Source of the DNA: Blastococcus sp. LR1
Lineage (GTDB): Bacteria; Actinomycetota; Actinomycetes; Mycobacteriales; Geodermatophilaceae
NCBI RefSeq assembly: GCF_020166105.1
Contig: NZ_JAIUJY010000001.1
Location: 310,001-374,000, forward strand
Direction: 5' to 3'
DNA: 64,000 nucleotides
Shown: piece by piece, positions 43,654 to 53,711 of the stretch
How positions within the stretch are numbered: position 1 is the first letter of the stretch
Layout: each line of letters begins with the position of its first letter
Notes under the pieces: model-generated
What the model saw: the letters and a program-made list of their open reading frames with translations, nothing else
Told to the model about the DNA's origin: nothing
Database searches by the model: none
Translations under genes and position numbers: made by a program

Positions 43654-44787
43654 ATGTCGGGCACGAAGCAGCACGAGAGCGCGGTCGAGCGGATCCGCCA
43701 GCGCGTCGAGGAGAAGGCCGCCCGGCGCGCGGCGGCCGCCGAGGCGGCCCGGCAGAGCGGCGCGCGGCCCGATCCCGAGAAGCTTCCACCCGGATCCCCG
43801 GGACCCCGGGAGCTTCCCGGGATCCACGCCGACAAGCCGACCCAGATCCCGTGGAGCGGCTGGAAGCAGATCGTCAAGCGGGCGTGGGCGGAGAACAGCG
43901 CCGACAACATGCCGATCATCGCCGGCGGCGTCGCGTTCTTCGGCTTCCTGTCGATCTTCCCCGCGCTGATCGCGCTGATCTCCGTCTACGGCCTCGTCGC
44001 CTCGCCGGAGACCGTCGCGCGGCAGGTCGAGGACCTCTCCGCTCAGCTCCCCCAGGACGCGGCCGGGCTCATCGAGGACCAGCTCACCGCGATCGTCGCC
44101 AACAGCGGCAGCGCGCTGAGCATCAGCCTCGTCGTCTCGATCCTCGCCGCGCTGTGGAGTGCGTCGGGCGGCGTGGGCAACGTGGTCACCGCGATCAACA
44201 TCGCCTACGACGAGGTCGAGGCGCGGGGCTTCGTGAAGCTCAAGCTGCTCTCGCTGGCGCTGACCCTCGGCGCGATCGTCTTCGTGCTCATCACGTTCAC
44301 GCTCGTGGCGGTCGTCCCGGCGGTGCTCGAGGCACTGCCGCTGGGCATCGTCGGCACGATCCTCGCCCAGGTCGCCCGCTGGGTCCTGCTGCTGGCGGTG
44401 TTCGCCGGCGGGCTGTCCGTGCTCTACCGGGTCGCGCCCGACCGGGATTCGCCCCGGTTCAGCTGGGTGAGCCTGGGCGCCGTCGTCGTCACCGTCATCT
44501 GGGCGCTGGTCAGCGTCGGGTTCGCGATCTACGTGGACAACTTCGGGTCCTACGACAAGACCTACGGGGCCATCGCCGGCGTCATCGTGCTGATGCTGTG
44601 GCTGTATCTCACCTGCTACCTCGTGCTGCTCGGGGCGGAGATCAACGCCGAGGCCGAGCACCAGACGGCGCGGGACACCACCGACGGCGACCCCGAGCCG
44701 ATGGGCGACCGCGGCGCCGTCGTCGCCGACACGCTGCCCGGGTCGCCCGAGCCGGAGAAGGGCGCGAGCGACCCGACGAAGAAGTAG
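43654..44787 (+). CDS. YihY/virulence factor BrkB family membrane protein
   Basis: A 377-residue integral membrane protein: basic N-terminus, then about six helices from residue 85. FFGFLSIFPALIALISVYGL, SVLYRVAPDRDSPRFSW and a conserved YDKTYGAIAGVIVLMLWLYLTCYLVLLGAEINAEAEH are characteristic. Once misnamed RNase BN; now of unknown role. 4 bp after the DUF4235 gene, so fourth of the unit. Its C-terminal 50 residues are an acidic tail. Confidence 0.93.
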   Translation: MSGTKQHESAVERIRQRVEEKAARRAAAAEAARQSGARPDPEKLPPGSPGPRELPGIHADKPTQIPWSGWKQIVKRAWAENSADNMPIIAGGVAFFGFLSIFPALIALISVYGLVASPETVARQVEDLSAQLPQDAAGLIEDQLTAIVANSGSALSISLVVSILAALWSASGGVGNVVTAINIAYDEVEARGFVKLKLLSLALTLGAIVFVLITFTLVAVVPAVLEALPLGIVGTILAQVARWVLLLAVFAGGLSVLYRVAPDRDSPRFSWVSLGAVVVTVIWALVSVGFAIYVDNFGSYDKTYGAIAGVIVLMLWLYLTCYLVLLGAEINAEAEHQTARDTTDGDPEPMGDRGAVVADTLPGSPEPEKGASDPTKK

Positions 44788-44793
44788 CCCCCG

Positions 44794-45912
44794 TCAGCGC
44801 ACGTGCGAGGGCACGAACGGCGGCCTGACCACCTCGACGGCCTGCGGCCGGCCGCGGACGTCGACGGCGAGCTCCGCGCCCGCCTCGACGGCGGCGGCGG
44901 AGTCCAGCAGGGCCAGCGCGATACCGGTCTTCAGCGTCGGCGAGAACGTGCCGCTGGTGGTCTCCCCCACCGGGCTCCCCGCTGCGTCCAGCACGGTCAT
45001 CCCCGGCCGTGGGATGCCGCGGCCGGTCGCCCGGAGGCCCCACAGGGTGCGGCCGGGTCCGGTCGCCTTCTCGGCCAGCAGCGCCTCGCGTCCCCAGAAG
45101 GCGGGCTTCTGCCAGCCGACCGCCCAGCCGGTGCGGGCCTGCACCGGGGAGATCGCCCGGGACAGCTCGTGACCGTGCAGCGGGTAGCCCATCTCGGTGC
45201 GCAGGGTGTCGCGGGCGCCCAGGCCGCACGGCCGGATGCCGAGATCGACACCGGCGTCGAGGAGGGCGTCCCACATCTCCCCGGCCTTGTCGGCGCCGAC
45301 GAGCAGTTCGTAGCCGTGCTCGCCGGTGTAGCCGGTCCGGCAGACGGTCACCTCCGCCGCCCCTCCCCCGGTGCCGGTCACGAAGGACATGTAGTCGATC
45401 TCGCCGGGCACGCCGAGCAGCTCCAGCACCTGCAGCGAGCGCGGTCCCTGCACGGCGAGGACGGCGACCTCGGCATGCCGGTCCTCGACGGTGATCCCCG
45501 GCGGCGCGGCGTCGGCCAGCCTGCCCAGGACCTCGGCGGCGTTGGCCGCGTTGGGCACCAGCAGTACCTCGTCGGGCCCGTGCAGGTAGACGATCAGGTC
45601 GTCGATCACGCCGCCGGCCTGCGGCTCGCCGTCGGGCACGCAGCACAGGGTGTACTGCGCCTGACCGGGCCGGATCCGCGACAGGTCGTTGGTGAGACAG
45701 GCGTCGACGAAGGCCGCCGCGCCCGGCCCGCGCACGGTCCCGGTCCCGAGGTGGGAGACGTCGAAGAGACCCACGCCGTCCCGGACGGCGGCGTGCTCGG
45801 CGAGGACCCCGCCACCGGCGTACTCGATCGGCATCGACCAGCCGCTGAAGTCGGCGAGCTTGGCGCCGGCCGCGACGTGCCGGTCGTGCAGGGGCGAGGT
45901 CCGCGGGGTCAC
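44794..45912 (-). CDS. gcvT: Aminomethyltransferase, glycine cleavage system T protein
   Basis: Transfers the methylene group of the aminomethyl-lipoyl H protein to tetrahydrofolate. The 372 residues have [27 protein letters not shown], the folate-binding LFDVSHLG and [15 protein letters not shown] with [12 protein letters not shown] 45912 is supported by a TAGCGT box 7 nt upstream (45920-45925); GTG 45921 would extend it by three residues. Matches Rv2211c. H and P proteins are not in the window. Confidence 0.95.
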   Translation of the reverse strand: MTPRTSPLHDRHVAAGAKLADFSGWSMPIEYAGGGVLAEHAAVRDGVGLFDVSHLGTGTVRGPGAAAFVDACLTNDLSRIRPGQAQYTLCCVPDGEPQAGGVIDDLIVYLHGPDEVLLVPNAANAAEVLGRLADAAPPGITVEDRHAEVAVLAVQGPRSLQVLELLGVPGEIDYMSFVTGTGGGAAEVTVCRTGYTGEHGYELLVGADKAGEMWDALLDAGVDLGIRPCGLGARDTLRTEMGYPLHGHELSRAISPVQARTGWAVGWQKPAFWGREALLAEKATGPGRTLWGLRATGRGIPRPGMTVLDAAGSPVGETTSGTFSPTLKTGIALALLDSAAAVEAGAELAVDVRGRPQAVEVVRPPFVPSHVR

Positions 45913-45919
45913 CCCTCGC

Positions 45920-45925
45920 ACGCTA
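45920..45925 (-). promoter_or_regulatory. -10 box TAGCGT of gcvT, leaderless
   Basis: It lies 7 nt before GTG 45912. No glycine riboswitch was seen in the 130-bp divergent gap. Confidence 0.5.
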
Positions 45926-46030
45926 GCCGCTGGCGACGTCCTCCAACGGCCCTGGTGACCGGATGGAACCGGCCCCGCTGCAGGGACCCGCGCCGAGCGT
46001 GCGAGGCGTGGGGGGCAGCGGGGTCCTTTG

Positions 46031-46036
46031 TACGAT
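46031..46036 (+). promoter_or_regulatory. -10 box TACGAT of the aminopeptidase gene, leaderless
   Basis: It lies 6 nt before GTG 46043. Confidence 0.5.
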
Positions 46037-46042
46037 CGGCCA

Positions 46043-47554
46043 GTGCCTCCGACGATCTCCGCGACCGACCAACCGCTCGAGAAGCTGACCGCCGACGCCG
46101 TCGTCGTCGCCGTCGGCAAGGGGCCGGAGGGCCTCCTCCCGACCCCCGGTGCCGAAGCCGTCGACCGCCTGCTCGGTGGCCGGCTGTTCGCCGCGCTGGC
46201 CGACCTCGGCGCCAAGGGCGGCGAGGACGAGATCACCCGGCTCCCCTCCTTCGGGCAGGGCCCGTTCCCCGTCGTCGCCGTGGCGGGCCTGGGCGCCCCC
46301 GACGCCGCCGGCGCCTACACGCCCGAGGCCGTGCGCCGCGCCTCCGGCGCCGCCAGCCGGGCCCTGCGCGGCCGGCGCTCGGTGGTCACGCTGCTCGCCG
46401 CCGTGGGCGGCACACCGGACGCCGACCGGCTGCACGCCGTCGGCGAGGGCGCCCTGCTCGGCGCCTACGAGTTCACCGCCTACAAGTCCGACCTGCCGGC
46501 CAGCCGCCCGACCCCGCCGCAGGAGTTCACCGTCGTCGTCCCGGGGGCGGCCGCCGCGGAGACCGCGCTGCGCCGGGTGCGCGCCGTCGCCGAGGCCATC
46601 GCGCTCGTGCGCGACCTGGTGAACACCCCGCCCAACGACCTCTTCCCCGCCGAGCTCGCCGCCCGCGGCGCGGCTGCCGGCGAGAAGCTCGGCCTGGCCG
46701 CGGAGATCCTCGACGAGGACGCGCTGGCGGCCGGCGGCTACGGCGGCATCCTCGCCGTCGGCAGCGGCTCGGCCCGCAAGCCGCGGCTGCTGCGCCTGAC
46801 CTACTCGGGCGCCGGGGCGCGCAAGAAGGTCGCCCTGGTCGGCAAGGGGATCACCTTCGACAGCGGCGGCATCTCGATCAAGCCCGCCGCGAAGATGGAG
46901 GACATGAAGAGCGACATGGCCGGCGCTGCCGCCGTGATCGCCACCGTGTGCCTCGTCGCCCAGCTCGGGCTCCCGGTCGAGGTGACCGCGACCGTCCCGA
47001 TCGCCGAGAACCTGCCCAGCGGCACCTCCTACCGTCCGGCCGACGTGGTCACCTTCCGCAACGGCAAGAAGGCCGAGATCACCAACACCGACGCCGAGGG
47101 CCGCGTGGTCCTCGCCGACGCGATCGCCCGCGCCGCGGAGGACCGCCCCGACGTCCTGCTGGAGACCTCGACCCTCACCGGCGCCCAGATGGTGGCCCTG
47201 GGCGCGCGGACCTCCGGGGTCATGGGCTCCGACGACCTGCGCGACGCCGTGATCGCCGCCGCGAAGCGCAGCGGCGAGAGCATGTGGCCGATGCCGCTGC
47301 CGCCGGAGCTGCGTCGCGGCCTGGACTCCACGGTGGCGGACTTCGTGAACGCCAACACCGACCGCCTGGGCGGCATGCTCGTGGGCGGCCACTTCCTGGC
47401 CGAGTTCGTGCCGGCCGGGCTCCCGTGGGCACACATCGACATCGCCGGGCCGAGCTACAACACCGCCGGCCCGTGGGGCTACACGCCCAAGGGCGGCACC
47501 GGCGTCCCGGTGCGCACCCTGCTGGCCACCATCGAAGCGCTCATCGCGGACTGA
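46043..47554 (+). CDS. pepA: Leucyl aminopeptidase (M17)
   Basis: Removes N-terminal residues from peptides; hexameric cytosolic dizinc enzyme. The 503 residues carry the M17 active site: [17 protein letters not shown] (metal-binding Lys and Asp), [11 protein letters not shown], and the signature [15 protein letters not shown] 46043 is preceded by TACGAT at 6 nt, while a TTG at 46028 is in frame but inside that box. Equivalent to Rv2213 (pepB). Followed by a 15-bp terminator stem. Confidence 0.96.
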   Translation: MPPTISATDQPLEKLTADAVVVAVGKGPEGLLPTPGAEAVDRLLGGRLFAALADLGAKGGEDEITRLPSFGQGPFPVVAVAGLGAPDAAGAYTPEAVRRASGAASRALRGRRSVVTLLAAVGGTPDADRLHAVGEGALLGAYEFTAYKSDLPASRPTPPQEFTVVVPGAAAAETALRRVRAVAEAIALVRDLVNTPPNDLFPAELAARGAAAGEKLGLAAEILDEDALAAGGYGGILAVGSGSARKPRLLRLTYSGAGARKKVALVGKGITFDSGGISIKPAAKMEDMKSDMAGAAAVIATVCLVAQLGLPVEVTATVPIAENLPSGTSYRPADVVTFRNGKKAEITNTDAEGRVVLADAIARAAEDRPDVLLETSTLTGAQMVALGARTSGVMGSDDLRDAVIAAAKRSGESMWPMPLPPELRRGLDSTVADFVNANTDRLGGMLVGGHFLAEFVPAGLPWAHIDIAGPSYNTAGPWGYTPKGGTGVPVRTLLATIEALIAD

Positions 47555-47558
47555 GGCA

Positions 47559-47593
47559 GTGCGCGGGGCCGTCGGACGGACGGCCCCGCGCAC
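47559..47593 (+). terminator. Terminator of the aminopeptidase gene
   Basis: Perfect 15-bp stem (47559-47573 with 47579-47593) with a 5-nt loop, 4 bp past the stop. The rest of the gap to lpdA shows nothing. Confidence 0.85.
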
Positions 47594-47740
47594 GTCGCCC
47601 CTCCCCGGCGGGGTCGTGATCGCTTCGACGCTCGCGACCGCAGCGGTGGTCCCGGCCGGCTCGTTACCGGGGTGGCAGGATGGACGGCAGCCCCCGCCCG
47701 CTCGAGCGGGGACGCCGCCCGACGCACCCGAGGAGCACCC

Positions 47741-49120
47741 GTGAGCGCACCCGCCTCCCCCGCTGATCTGGTCATCCTCGGGGGTGGATCCGGTGGCTAC
47801 GCCGCGGCGTTCCGCGCATCTGAGCTCGGTCTGAACGTCGTCCTCATCGAGAAGGACAAGGTCGGCGGCACCTGCCTGCACCGCGGCTGCATCCCCACCA
47901 AGGCGCTCCTGCACGCCGGCGAGGTCGCCGACCTCGCCCGCGACGGCGAGCAGTTCGGCGTGAAGACGACGCTGGCCGGCATCGACATGGACGGCGTCAA
48001 CAACTACAAGAACGGCGTCATCTCCAAGCTCTACAAGGGCCTGCAGGGCCTGGTGAAGGCCCGCAAGATCACCTACGTCGAGGGCGAGGGCCGACTCACC
48101 TCGCCGACCACGGTCGAGGTCGACGGCACGAGCTACGAGGGCAAGCACGTCCTGCTGGCGACCGGCTCCTACCCCCGGAGCCTGCCCGGCATCGAGCTCG
48201 ACGGCACGAAGGTCATCACCAGCGACCACGCGCTGAACCTGGACCGCGTGCCGAGCTCGGCGATCATCCTCGGCGGCGGAGTCATCGGCTGCGAGTTCGC
48301 CAGCGCCTGGAAGTCCTTCGGCGTCGACGTGACGATCGTCGAGGGCCTCCCCCACCTCGTCCCGCTCGAGGACGAGAGCTCCTCCAAGCTCTTGGAGCGC
48401 GCGTTCCGCCGTCGCAAGATCGGCTTCGAGCTCGGCAGCCGCGTGTCCGGCGTGCAGACGACCGGCGACGGCGTGAAGGTGACGCTGGAGAACGGCAAGG
48501 AGCTCGAGGCCGAGCTGGTCCTCGTCGCTGTCGGCCGCGGCCCGGTCAGCTCGGGCATCGGCTACGAGGAGGTGGGGGTGGCCATGGAGCGCGGCTACGT
48601 CCTCGTCGACCAGTACATGCAGACCAACATCCCCACGATCTCCGCCGTCGGCGACCTGGTCCCGACCCTGCAGCTGGCGCACGTCGGCTTCGGCGAGGGC
48701 ATCCTCGTCGCCGAGCGCATCGCCGGCCTCGACCCGGCCCCCATCGACTACGCGGGCGTCCCCCGGATCACCTACTCCGACCCCGAGGTCGCCTCCGTGG
48801 GGCTCACCGAGGAGCAGGCGAAGGAGCGCTTCGGCGAGGTGAAGACCCTCACCTACGACCTCGCCGGCAACGGCCGCAGCCAGATCCTCAAGACCACCGG
48901 CGCGGTGAAGCTCATCCAGTCCCCCGAGGGGCCGGTCGTGGGCATCCACATGGTGGGCAGCCGCGTGGGCGAGCTCATCGCCGAGGCGCAGCTGATCTAC
49001 AACTGGGAGGCCGAGGCCGACGACGTCGCCAGCCTCATCCACCCGCACCCGACGCAGAGCGAGGCCCTCGGCGAGGCGCACCTGGCTCTCGCCGGCAAGC
49101 CCCTGCACGTGCACGGCTGA
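47741..49120 (+). CDS. lpdA: Dihydrolipoyl dehydrogenase (E3)
   Basis: Reoxidises dihydrolipoamide of the 2-oxoacid dehydrogenase complexes with NAD. The 459 residues show the FAD motif [14 protein letters not shown], redox disulfide [13 protein letters not shown] (C-x4-C), NAD motif [14 protein letters not shown] and the His-Glu base near the C-terminus, [15 protein letters not shown] 47741 follows AGGAGCACCC. It lies 44 bp upstream of the E2 gene, so E3 and E2 form one unit. E1 is not in the window. Confidence 0.96.
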   Translation: MSAPASPADLVILGGGSGGYAAAFRASELGLNVVLIEKDKVGGTCLHRGCIPTKALLHAGEVADLARDGEQFGVKTTLAGIDMDGVNNYKNGVISKLYKGLQGLVKARKITYVEGEGRLTSPTTVEVDGTSYEGKHVLLATGSYPRSLPGIELDGTKVITSDHALNLDRVPSSAIILGGGVIGCEFASAWKSFGVDVTIVEGLPHLVPLEDESSSKLLERAFRRRKIGFELGSRVSGVQTTGDGVKVTLENGKELEAELVLVAVGRGPVSSGIGYEEVGVAMERGYVLVDQYMQTNIPTISAVGDLVPTLQLAHVGFGEGILVAERIAGLDPAPIDYAGVPRITYSDPEVASVGLTEEQAKERFGEVKTLTYDLAGNGRSQILKTTGAVKLIQSPEGPVVGIHMVGSRVGELIAEAQLIYNWEAEADDVASLIHPHPTQSEALGEAHLALAGKPLHVHG

Positions 49121-49164
49121 ACGACCTACTCCCCCCATCCCGCGCCAGAAGGAGCACTGCCCCG

Positions 49165-51027
49165 ATGCCGACGTCCGTCACCATGCCCGCCCTGGGCGAG
49201 AGCGTCACCGAGGGCACGGTCACTCGATGGCTCAAGCAGGAGGGTGAGCAGGTCGCAGTCGACGAGCCCCTCCTCGAGGTCTCGACCGACAAGGTCGACA
49301 CCGAGATCCCGTCCCCGGCCGCCGGCGTCCTGACCAAGATCCTGGTCGCCGAGGACGAGACCGTCGAGGTCGGCGCAGAGCTCGCCGTCATCGGTGGCGA
49401 GGGCGACGGCGGAAGCGGGGGCGGCGACGACGCGGCCTCCGCCGACGACGAGACCATGCCCGAGACCCCGGCCCAGCAGGTCGAGGACGCCTCCCCCGCC
49501 CCGCAGGAGGAGGAGCCCGCGGCCGAGCCCGAGCCGGCTCCCGCGCAGAACGACGGCGGCGGCTCCGGCGGCGGCGGTGAGGGCACCCCGGTCACGATGC
49601 CCGCGCTGGGCGAGAGCGTCACCGAGGGCACCGTCACCCGCTGGCTGAAGGCCGTGGGTGACGAGATCACCGCCGACGAGCCGCTGCTCGAGGTCTCCAC
49701 CGACAAGGTCGACACCGAGATCCCGGCGCCGGTCAGCGGCACCCTGCTGGAGATCACGGTCAACGAGGACGAGACCGTCGACGTCGGCGCGCAGCTGGCC
49801 GTCATCGGCACCGGCGCCGCCGGTGGTGGCTCGGCTCCCGCTCCGCAGCAGGAGGCCCCCGAGCAGGAGGCCCCGAAGCAGGAGGCCCCGAAGCAGGAGG
49901 CGCAGCCGGAGCCGCAGGCCGCTCCCGAGGCCAAGCCCGCCGCCGCGGCGACCGAGCAGCCCGGTGGCGACTACGGCGCCAGCGGCGCCCAGCCGTCGTC
50001 CTCCCCCACCTCGGAGCCGGCCCCGCAGGTCGCTCCGCAGGCCCCGGCCGCCTCGTCCCCCGCACCGTCGGGTGACGGTGGGAGTCAGTACGTGACCCCG
50101 CTGGTGCGTCGCCTGGCGGCGGACCACGGTGTCGACCTCGCCAGCGTCTCGGGTACCGGCGTCGGCGGTCGCATCCGCAAGCAGGACGTGCTCGCCGCGG
50201 CGGAGAAGGCCTCGGCTCCGGCCGCGTCCGCGCCCGCCGCCTCGTCCGCGCCGGCTTCCGGTGCGCGCACGCCCTCCCCGGCGGCCACGCCCGACACCTC
50301 GGTGCGCGGCCGCACGGAGAAGCTGTCGCGTCTCCGCGCCGTCATCGCCCGCCGCATGGTCGAGTCGCTCCAGGTCAGCGCGCAGCTGACCACGGTGGTC
50401 GAGGCCGACGTCACCAAGATCGCCCGCCTGCGGGCCAAGGCGAAGGGGGACTTCGAGTCCCGCGAGGGCGTCAAGCTCTCCTTCCTGCCGTTCTTCGCCA
50501 AGGCCTCCATCGAGGCGCTCAAGGCGCACCCGTCGGTGAACTCCTCCATCGACCAGGAGGCCGGCACCGTCACCTACCACGACACCGAGAACCTCGGGAT
50601 CGCGGTGGACACCGAGCGCGGCCTGCTCGTGCCGGTCATCCACGACGCCGGTGACCTCAGCCTCGGCGGGATCGCCCGCAAGATCTCCGACCTGGCCGAG
50701 CGCACCCGCACGAACAAGATCACCCCGGACGAGCTCGGTGGCGGCACCTTCACGCTGACCAACACCGGCAGCCGGGGCGCGCTCTTCGACACCCCGATCA
50801 TCAACCAGCCGCAGGTCGCCATCCTCGGCGTCGGTTCGGTGGTGAAGCGCCCGGTCGTGGTGCAGGACGCCGACCTCGGCGAGGTCATCGCCATCCGGTC
50901 GATGGTCTACCTGGCCCTCACCTACGACCACCGGATCGTCGACGGCGCCGACGCCGCCCGCTTCCTCACCACGGTGAAGGAGCGGCTGGAAGCCGGCCAG
51001 TTCGAGGGCGAGCTCGGCCTCGCCTGA
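49165..51027 (+). CDS. sucB: 2-oxoacid dehydrogenase E2 (dihydrolipoyl succinyl- or acetyltransferase), two lipoyl domains
   Basis: Core of the pyruvate or 2-oxoglutarate dehydrogenase complex. The 620 residues comprise lipoyl domain 1 (1-80, lipoyl Lys43 in [10 protein letters not shown]), a linker rich in Glu/Pro/Ala, lipoyl domain 2 (about 137-215, same motif), a second linker, the E1/E3-binding domain ([33 protein letters not shown]) and the catalytic domain with [14 protein letters not shown]. Mycobacterial DlaT (Rv2215) serves PDH at this position. Followed by a 15-bp terminator stem. Confidence 0.95.
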   Translation: MPTSVTMPALGESVTEGTVTRWLKQEGEQVAVDEPLLEVSTDKVDTEIPSPAAGVLTKILVAEDETVEVGAELAVIGGEGDGGSGGGDDAASADDETMPETPAQQVEDASPAPQEEEPAAEPEPAPAQNDGGGSGGGGEGTPVTMPALGESVTEGTVTRWLKAVGDEITADEPLLEVSTDKVDTEIPAPVSGTLLEITVNEDETVDVGAQLAVIGTGAAGGGSAPAPQQEAPEQEAPKQEAPKQEAQPEPQAAPEAKPAAAATEQPGGDYGASGAQPSSSPTSEPAPQVAPQAPAASSPAPSGDGGSQYVTPLVRRLAADHGVDLASVSGTGVGGRIRKQDVLAAAEKASAPAASAPAASSAPASGARTPSPAATPDTSVRGRTEKLSRLRAVIARRMVESLQVSAQLTTVVEADVTKIARLRAKAKGDFESREGVKLSFLPFFAKASIEALKAHPSVNSSIDQEAGTVTYHDTENLGIAVDTERGLLVPVIHDAGDLSLGGIARKISDLAERTRTNKITPDELGGGTFTLTNTGSRGALFDTPIINQPQVAILGVGSVVKRPVVVQDADLGEVIAIRSMVYLALTYDHRIVDGADAARFLTTVKERLEAGQFEGELGLA

Positions 51028-51036
51028 TGCACGCCC

Positions 51037-51070
51037 GCTCGGGGCCCCGGTGACCACCGGGGCCCCGAGC
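51037..51070 (+). terminator. Terminator of the lpdA-sucB unit
   Basis: Perfect 15-bp stem (51037-51051 with 51056-51070) and 4-nt loop. Confidence 0.85.
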
Positions 51071-51111
51071 CCGTTTCGCCCCTCTGTTCCCGACCCCTCC
51101 GGGAGTGCCGC

Positions 51112-52017
51112 ATGAAGGTCGCCGTGTCCGGTGCGTCCGGTTTCCTGGGCAGCGCGCTGCTGCCGGCCCTGCGGGAGGACGGTCACGAGATCCTCCAGCT
51201 GGTCCGCCGGACCCCGCGGACCGCCGAGGAGCACCGGTGGGATCCGCAGCACCGGCGGATCGACTCCACGCTGCTGAGCGACGTCGACGCGGTCGTCAAC
51301 CTCGGCGGTGTCGGCGTCGGTGACCGCCGCTGGAGCGAGAAGCACAAGCAGGCCGTGCTCTCCAGCCGCGTGGAGACGACGGCGACGATCAGCCAGGCGC
51401 TCGCCGACGCGGCCGCCGCGGACCCCGGCCGGCCGCGGGTGTTGGTGAACGCCTCGGGCGTGGGCTGGTACGGCGACACGGGTGACCGGGTCGTCGACGA
51501 GACGGCTCCGGCAGGCGATGACTTCCTCGCCCGGGTCTGCGAGGAGTGGGAGGGCGCCACCGAGCCCGCCGCGCAGGCCGGCGTCCGCGTGGTCCGGCTG
51601 CGCACCGGTCTGGTCCTCGGCCCGGGCGGGCTGCTGGGCCGCCTCCTGCCGATCTTCCGGGCCGGCCTCGGCGGGCGGCTGGGGTCCGGGAAGCAGTACG
51701 TGCCCTGGATCAGCCTGCGCGACGAGATCGACGCGATCCGCTTCCTGCTGACCAGCTCGGTCGAGGGTCCGGTCAACCTCTCCGGGCCCACCCCGGTGAC
51801 CAACGCCGAGTTCACCGCCGCGCTGGGCCGGGTGCTGCACCGGCCGGCGGTGCTCGTCGTCCCACCGCCCGCGCTGTGGGTGGTGCTCGGCGAGTTCGCC
51901 CGGGTCGGCGTCCTCGCCGGTCAGCGCGCCGTCCCCGCCGTGCTCACCGAGGCCGGCTTCCGCTTCACGCACACCGACGTCGACGCCGCCCTGCGCGCGG
52001 CGGTCGCCCGCGCCTGA
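51112..52017 (+). CDS. TIGR01777 family NAD-dependent epimerase-like protein (SDR39U1-like)
   Basis: A 301-residue extended SDR: N-terminal VSGASGFLGSALLPALREDGH, then DAVVNLGGVGVGDRRWSEKHKQAVLSSRVETT, the family's diagnostic stretch, NASGVGWYGDTGD and PWISLRDEIDAIRFLLT. Similar to YfcH and Rv2216; role unresolved, perhaps linked to lipoate or cell envelope. ATG 51112 after GGGAG. Converges with the kinase gene with 4 bp between stops. Confidence 0.94.
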   Translation: MKVAVSGASGFLGSALLPALREDGHEILQLVRRTPRTAEEHRWDPQHRRIDSTLLSDVDAVVNLGGVGVGDRRWSEKHKQAVLSSRVETTATISQALADAAAADPGRPRVLVNASGVGWYGDTGDRVVDETAPAGDDFLARVCEEWEGATEPAAQAGVRVVRLRTGLVLGPGGLLGRLLPIFRAGLGGRLGSGKQYVPWISLRDEIDAIRFLLTSSVEGPVNLSGPTPVTNAEFTAALGRVLHRPAVLVVPPPALWVVLGEFARVGVLAGQRAVPAVLTEAGFRFTHTDVDAALRAAVARA

Positions 52018-52021
52018 CGGT

Positions 52022-53602
52022 TCAGCCCACCCGCACGGCGGTGTCGATGCGCCAGCCCTCGGCGGTGTGCAGCAGCACGACCTGGACCTGCGCGTCCGGG
52101 CGGCCGGGAAGCGTCCGCAGCACCGGGCCCTCCGGCGACTCTGCCGGGACGACCAGGTAGTCCAGCCAGCGGTCGGTGAGCAGCAGCTCCGCCCTCTCGC
52201 CGGAGGTGGCCACCACGCTGACCTCCCGCACGGCCGGCGCGAAGCCGCTGAGCATCTCGCCGGCGGCGGCCAGTGCGGCCGCGTGCTCCTGGTCGGCGGC
52301 CAGAAGCACGCTCTCCGGGGTGTAGACGTCCTGCAGCCGTGCGGGACCGGCAGCGCCGAACGCCTCCGCCCGCCGCTGGTAGAGCTCGGCGACCACGGCC
52401 CGCCACTCTTCCGGCGTGGACGGGGTCGCCGACTCGGGAAGCCCGTCGCCCTGGGACTGCACGGAGGCCGGGCTCTGCGGGTCCGCGGAGGGAGGCGACG
52501 GCGGAGCCTCCGCCGTCGCGGCCGCCTCGGCGGGGCCTTTCGAGGCCGGCGCGTCGCCGTTCCCCCACCGCGTGCCGGCCCACGCCGCGAGGGCCAGGGC
52601 GACCAGGGCCACCGCCGCGACCAGCCCGCCCCGCAGGACGGCGGTCGGAACCCTCCGCCGCGATCGGCCGACCGGCTGCACGACCGCAGGCGTCGGGCGC
52701 GGCCGGCGGCCGGGCACGACGTGGGTCAGCGCCGTCCGGCTGTCGGGTCGCCCGGGCGGAGCGACCGCCGACGCGCTGCCCAGCGCCACCGGCTCGGCCC
52801 GGCAGGCGTGCCGGAGATCCAGGGCGAACTCCGCCGCCGTACCCCGGGCGTGCGGATCGGCCGACAGCCCCCGCCGGATCAGGGTGACCAGCGCCGCGGG
52901 CGCCTCCGGGGCCAGCTCCGCGAGGTCGGGGAGGAATCCGGCACCCGCGACCTCCAGGGTGTCCTCCGGGGTGAACGCGTTCCACGGCGAGATCCCGGTG
53001 AGGGCGTGGAACGCCGCCGCCGCCACCCCGAACACGTCCGAGGCCGGGCCCGGGACGCCACCGCGGGCGACGACCGGATCGACGTAGGCCGGCGTGACCT
53101 CCGCGGCGGCCGTCTCACCCAGCACGCGGGCCACGCCGAGATCGGTGAGCACGGGCCGACCCTCGGCCGTGAAGAGGATGTTCCCTGGCGCGAGGTCACC
53201 GTGGACGATGCCGCGGTCGTGGGCATGCGCCAGCGCTGCGGCCACCGGCGCCATCGCGGTGACCACCTCCCCCGGCGCGAGCCGGCCGCGGCGGGCCAGC
53301 AACGCAGCGAGGCTGCCGCCGGCGAGCAGGTCGAGAACGAGGGCCACCCGCGGCGTGCCTCCGCGCCGCGGCTGGTGCACCACCTCGCGCAGCCGCACCA
53401 GGTGCGGGTGGTCCAGCTCGCCGAGCAGCGCCGCCTCGCGCACCTGCCGCTCCGGATCGCCGGCTACGAGCACCTTGACCGCCACGTCTTCGCCACCGCC
53501 TCGCGGCTCCGCGCGCCACACCTCACCCGAGGCACCCCTGCCGAGCAGCTCCTGCATGGAGTAGCCGGGGACCACGGGCGGAACGGGCGCGGCGTGCGAC
53601 AT
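52022..53602 (-). CDS. Membrane serine/threonine protein kinase with unusual catalytic loop
   Basis: A 526-residue Hanks-type kinase. N-terminal kinase (about 10-270): glycine loop LLGRGASGEVWRA, Lys in VAVKVL, catalytic loop IVHGDLAPGNILF and metal loop TDLGVAR, where the usual HRD reads HGD and DFG reads DLG, so it is a non-RD kinase. Linker, one membrane helix (about 350-372), then an external domain of about 140 residues (from about 387; begins with Ala/Pro/Ser linker, then TPEEWRAVVAELYQRRAEAFGAAGPARLQDVYTPES) that I cannot assign. ATG 53602 follows a TACGGT box by 7 nt. Confidence 0.9.
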   Translation of the reverse strand: MSHAAPVPPVVPGYSMQELLGRGASGEVWRAEPRGGGEDVAVKVLVAGDPERQVREAALLGELDHPHLVRLREVVHQPRRGGTPRVALVLDLLAGGSLAALLARRGRLAPGEVVTAMAPVAAALAHAHDRGIVHGDLAPGNILFTAEGRPVLTDLGVARVLGETAAAEVTPAYVDPVVARGGVPGPASDVFGVAAAAFHALTGISPWNAFTPEDTLEVAGAGFLPDLAELAPEAPAALVTLIRRGLSADPHARGTAAEFALDLRHACRAEPVALGSASAVAPPGRPDSRTALTHVVPGRRPRPTPAVVQPVGRSRRRVPTAVLRGGLVAAVALVALALAAWAGTRWGNGDAPASKGPAEAAATAEAPPSPPSADPQSPASVQSQGDGLPESATPSTPEEWRAVVAELYQRRAEAFGAAGPARLQDVYTPESVLLAADQEHAAALAAAGEMLSGFAPAVREVSVVATSGERAELLLTDRWLDYLVVPAESPEGPVLRTLPGRPDAQVQVVLLHTAEGWRIDTAVRVG

Positions 53603-53609
53603 GCGGGGC

Positions 53610-53615
53610 ACCGTA
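53610..53615 (-). promoter_or_regulatory. -10 box TACGGT of the kinase gene, leaderless
   Basis: It lies 7 nt before ATG 53602 and rules out the longer open frame to 53665. Confidence 0.5.
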
Positions 53616-53699
53616 GGACGGAACGGCCTGTCCGCGCTCCGGTTGTCCACAGGCAGCAGCGACATGCACCGGACCCTGCGGACTGTCGGAGGACGCCGC

Positions 53700-53705
53700 T
53701 ACGGT
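53700..53705 (+). promoter_or_regulatory. -10 box TACGGT of the FAD oxidoreductase gene, leaderless
   Basis: It lies 6 nt before GTG 53712; together with the kinase box this gives a divergent pair of leaderless transcripts. Confidence 0.5.
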
Positions 53706-53711
53706 CGGGCC

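Noticed and set aside
45913-46042. Glycine riboswitch in front of gcvT
   Set aside because: gcvT appears leaderless (TAGCGT 7 nt upstream), which leaves no room for a riboswitch.
45923-49138. 1,071-codon minus-strand frame opposite pepA and lpdA
   Set aside because: Composition is Gly/Ala/Arg/Val/His only and it lies wholly on the antisense of two certain genes.
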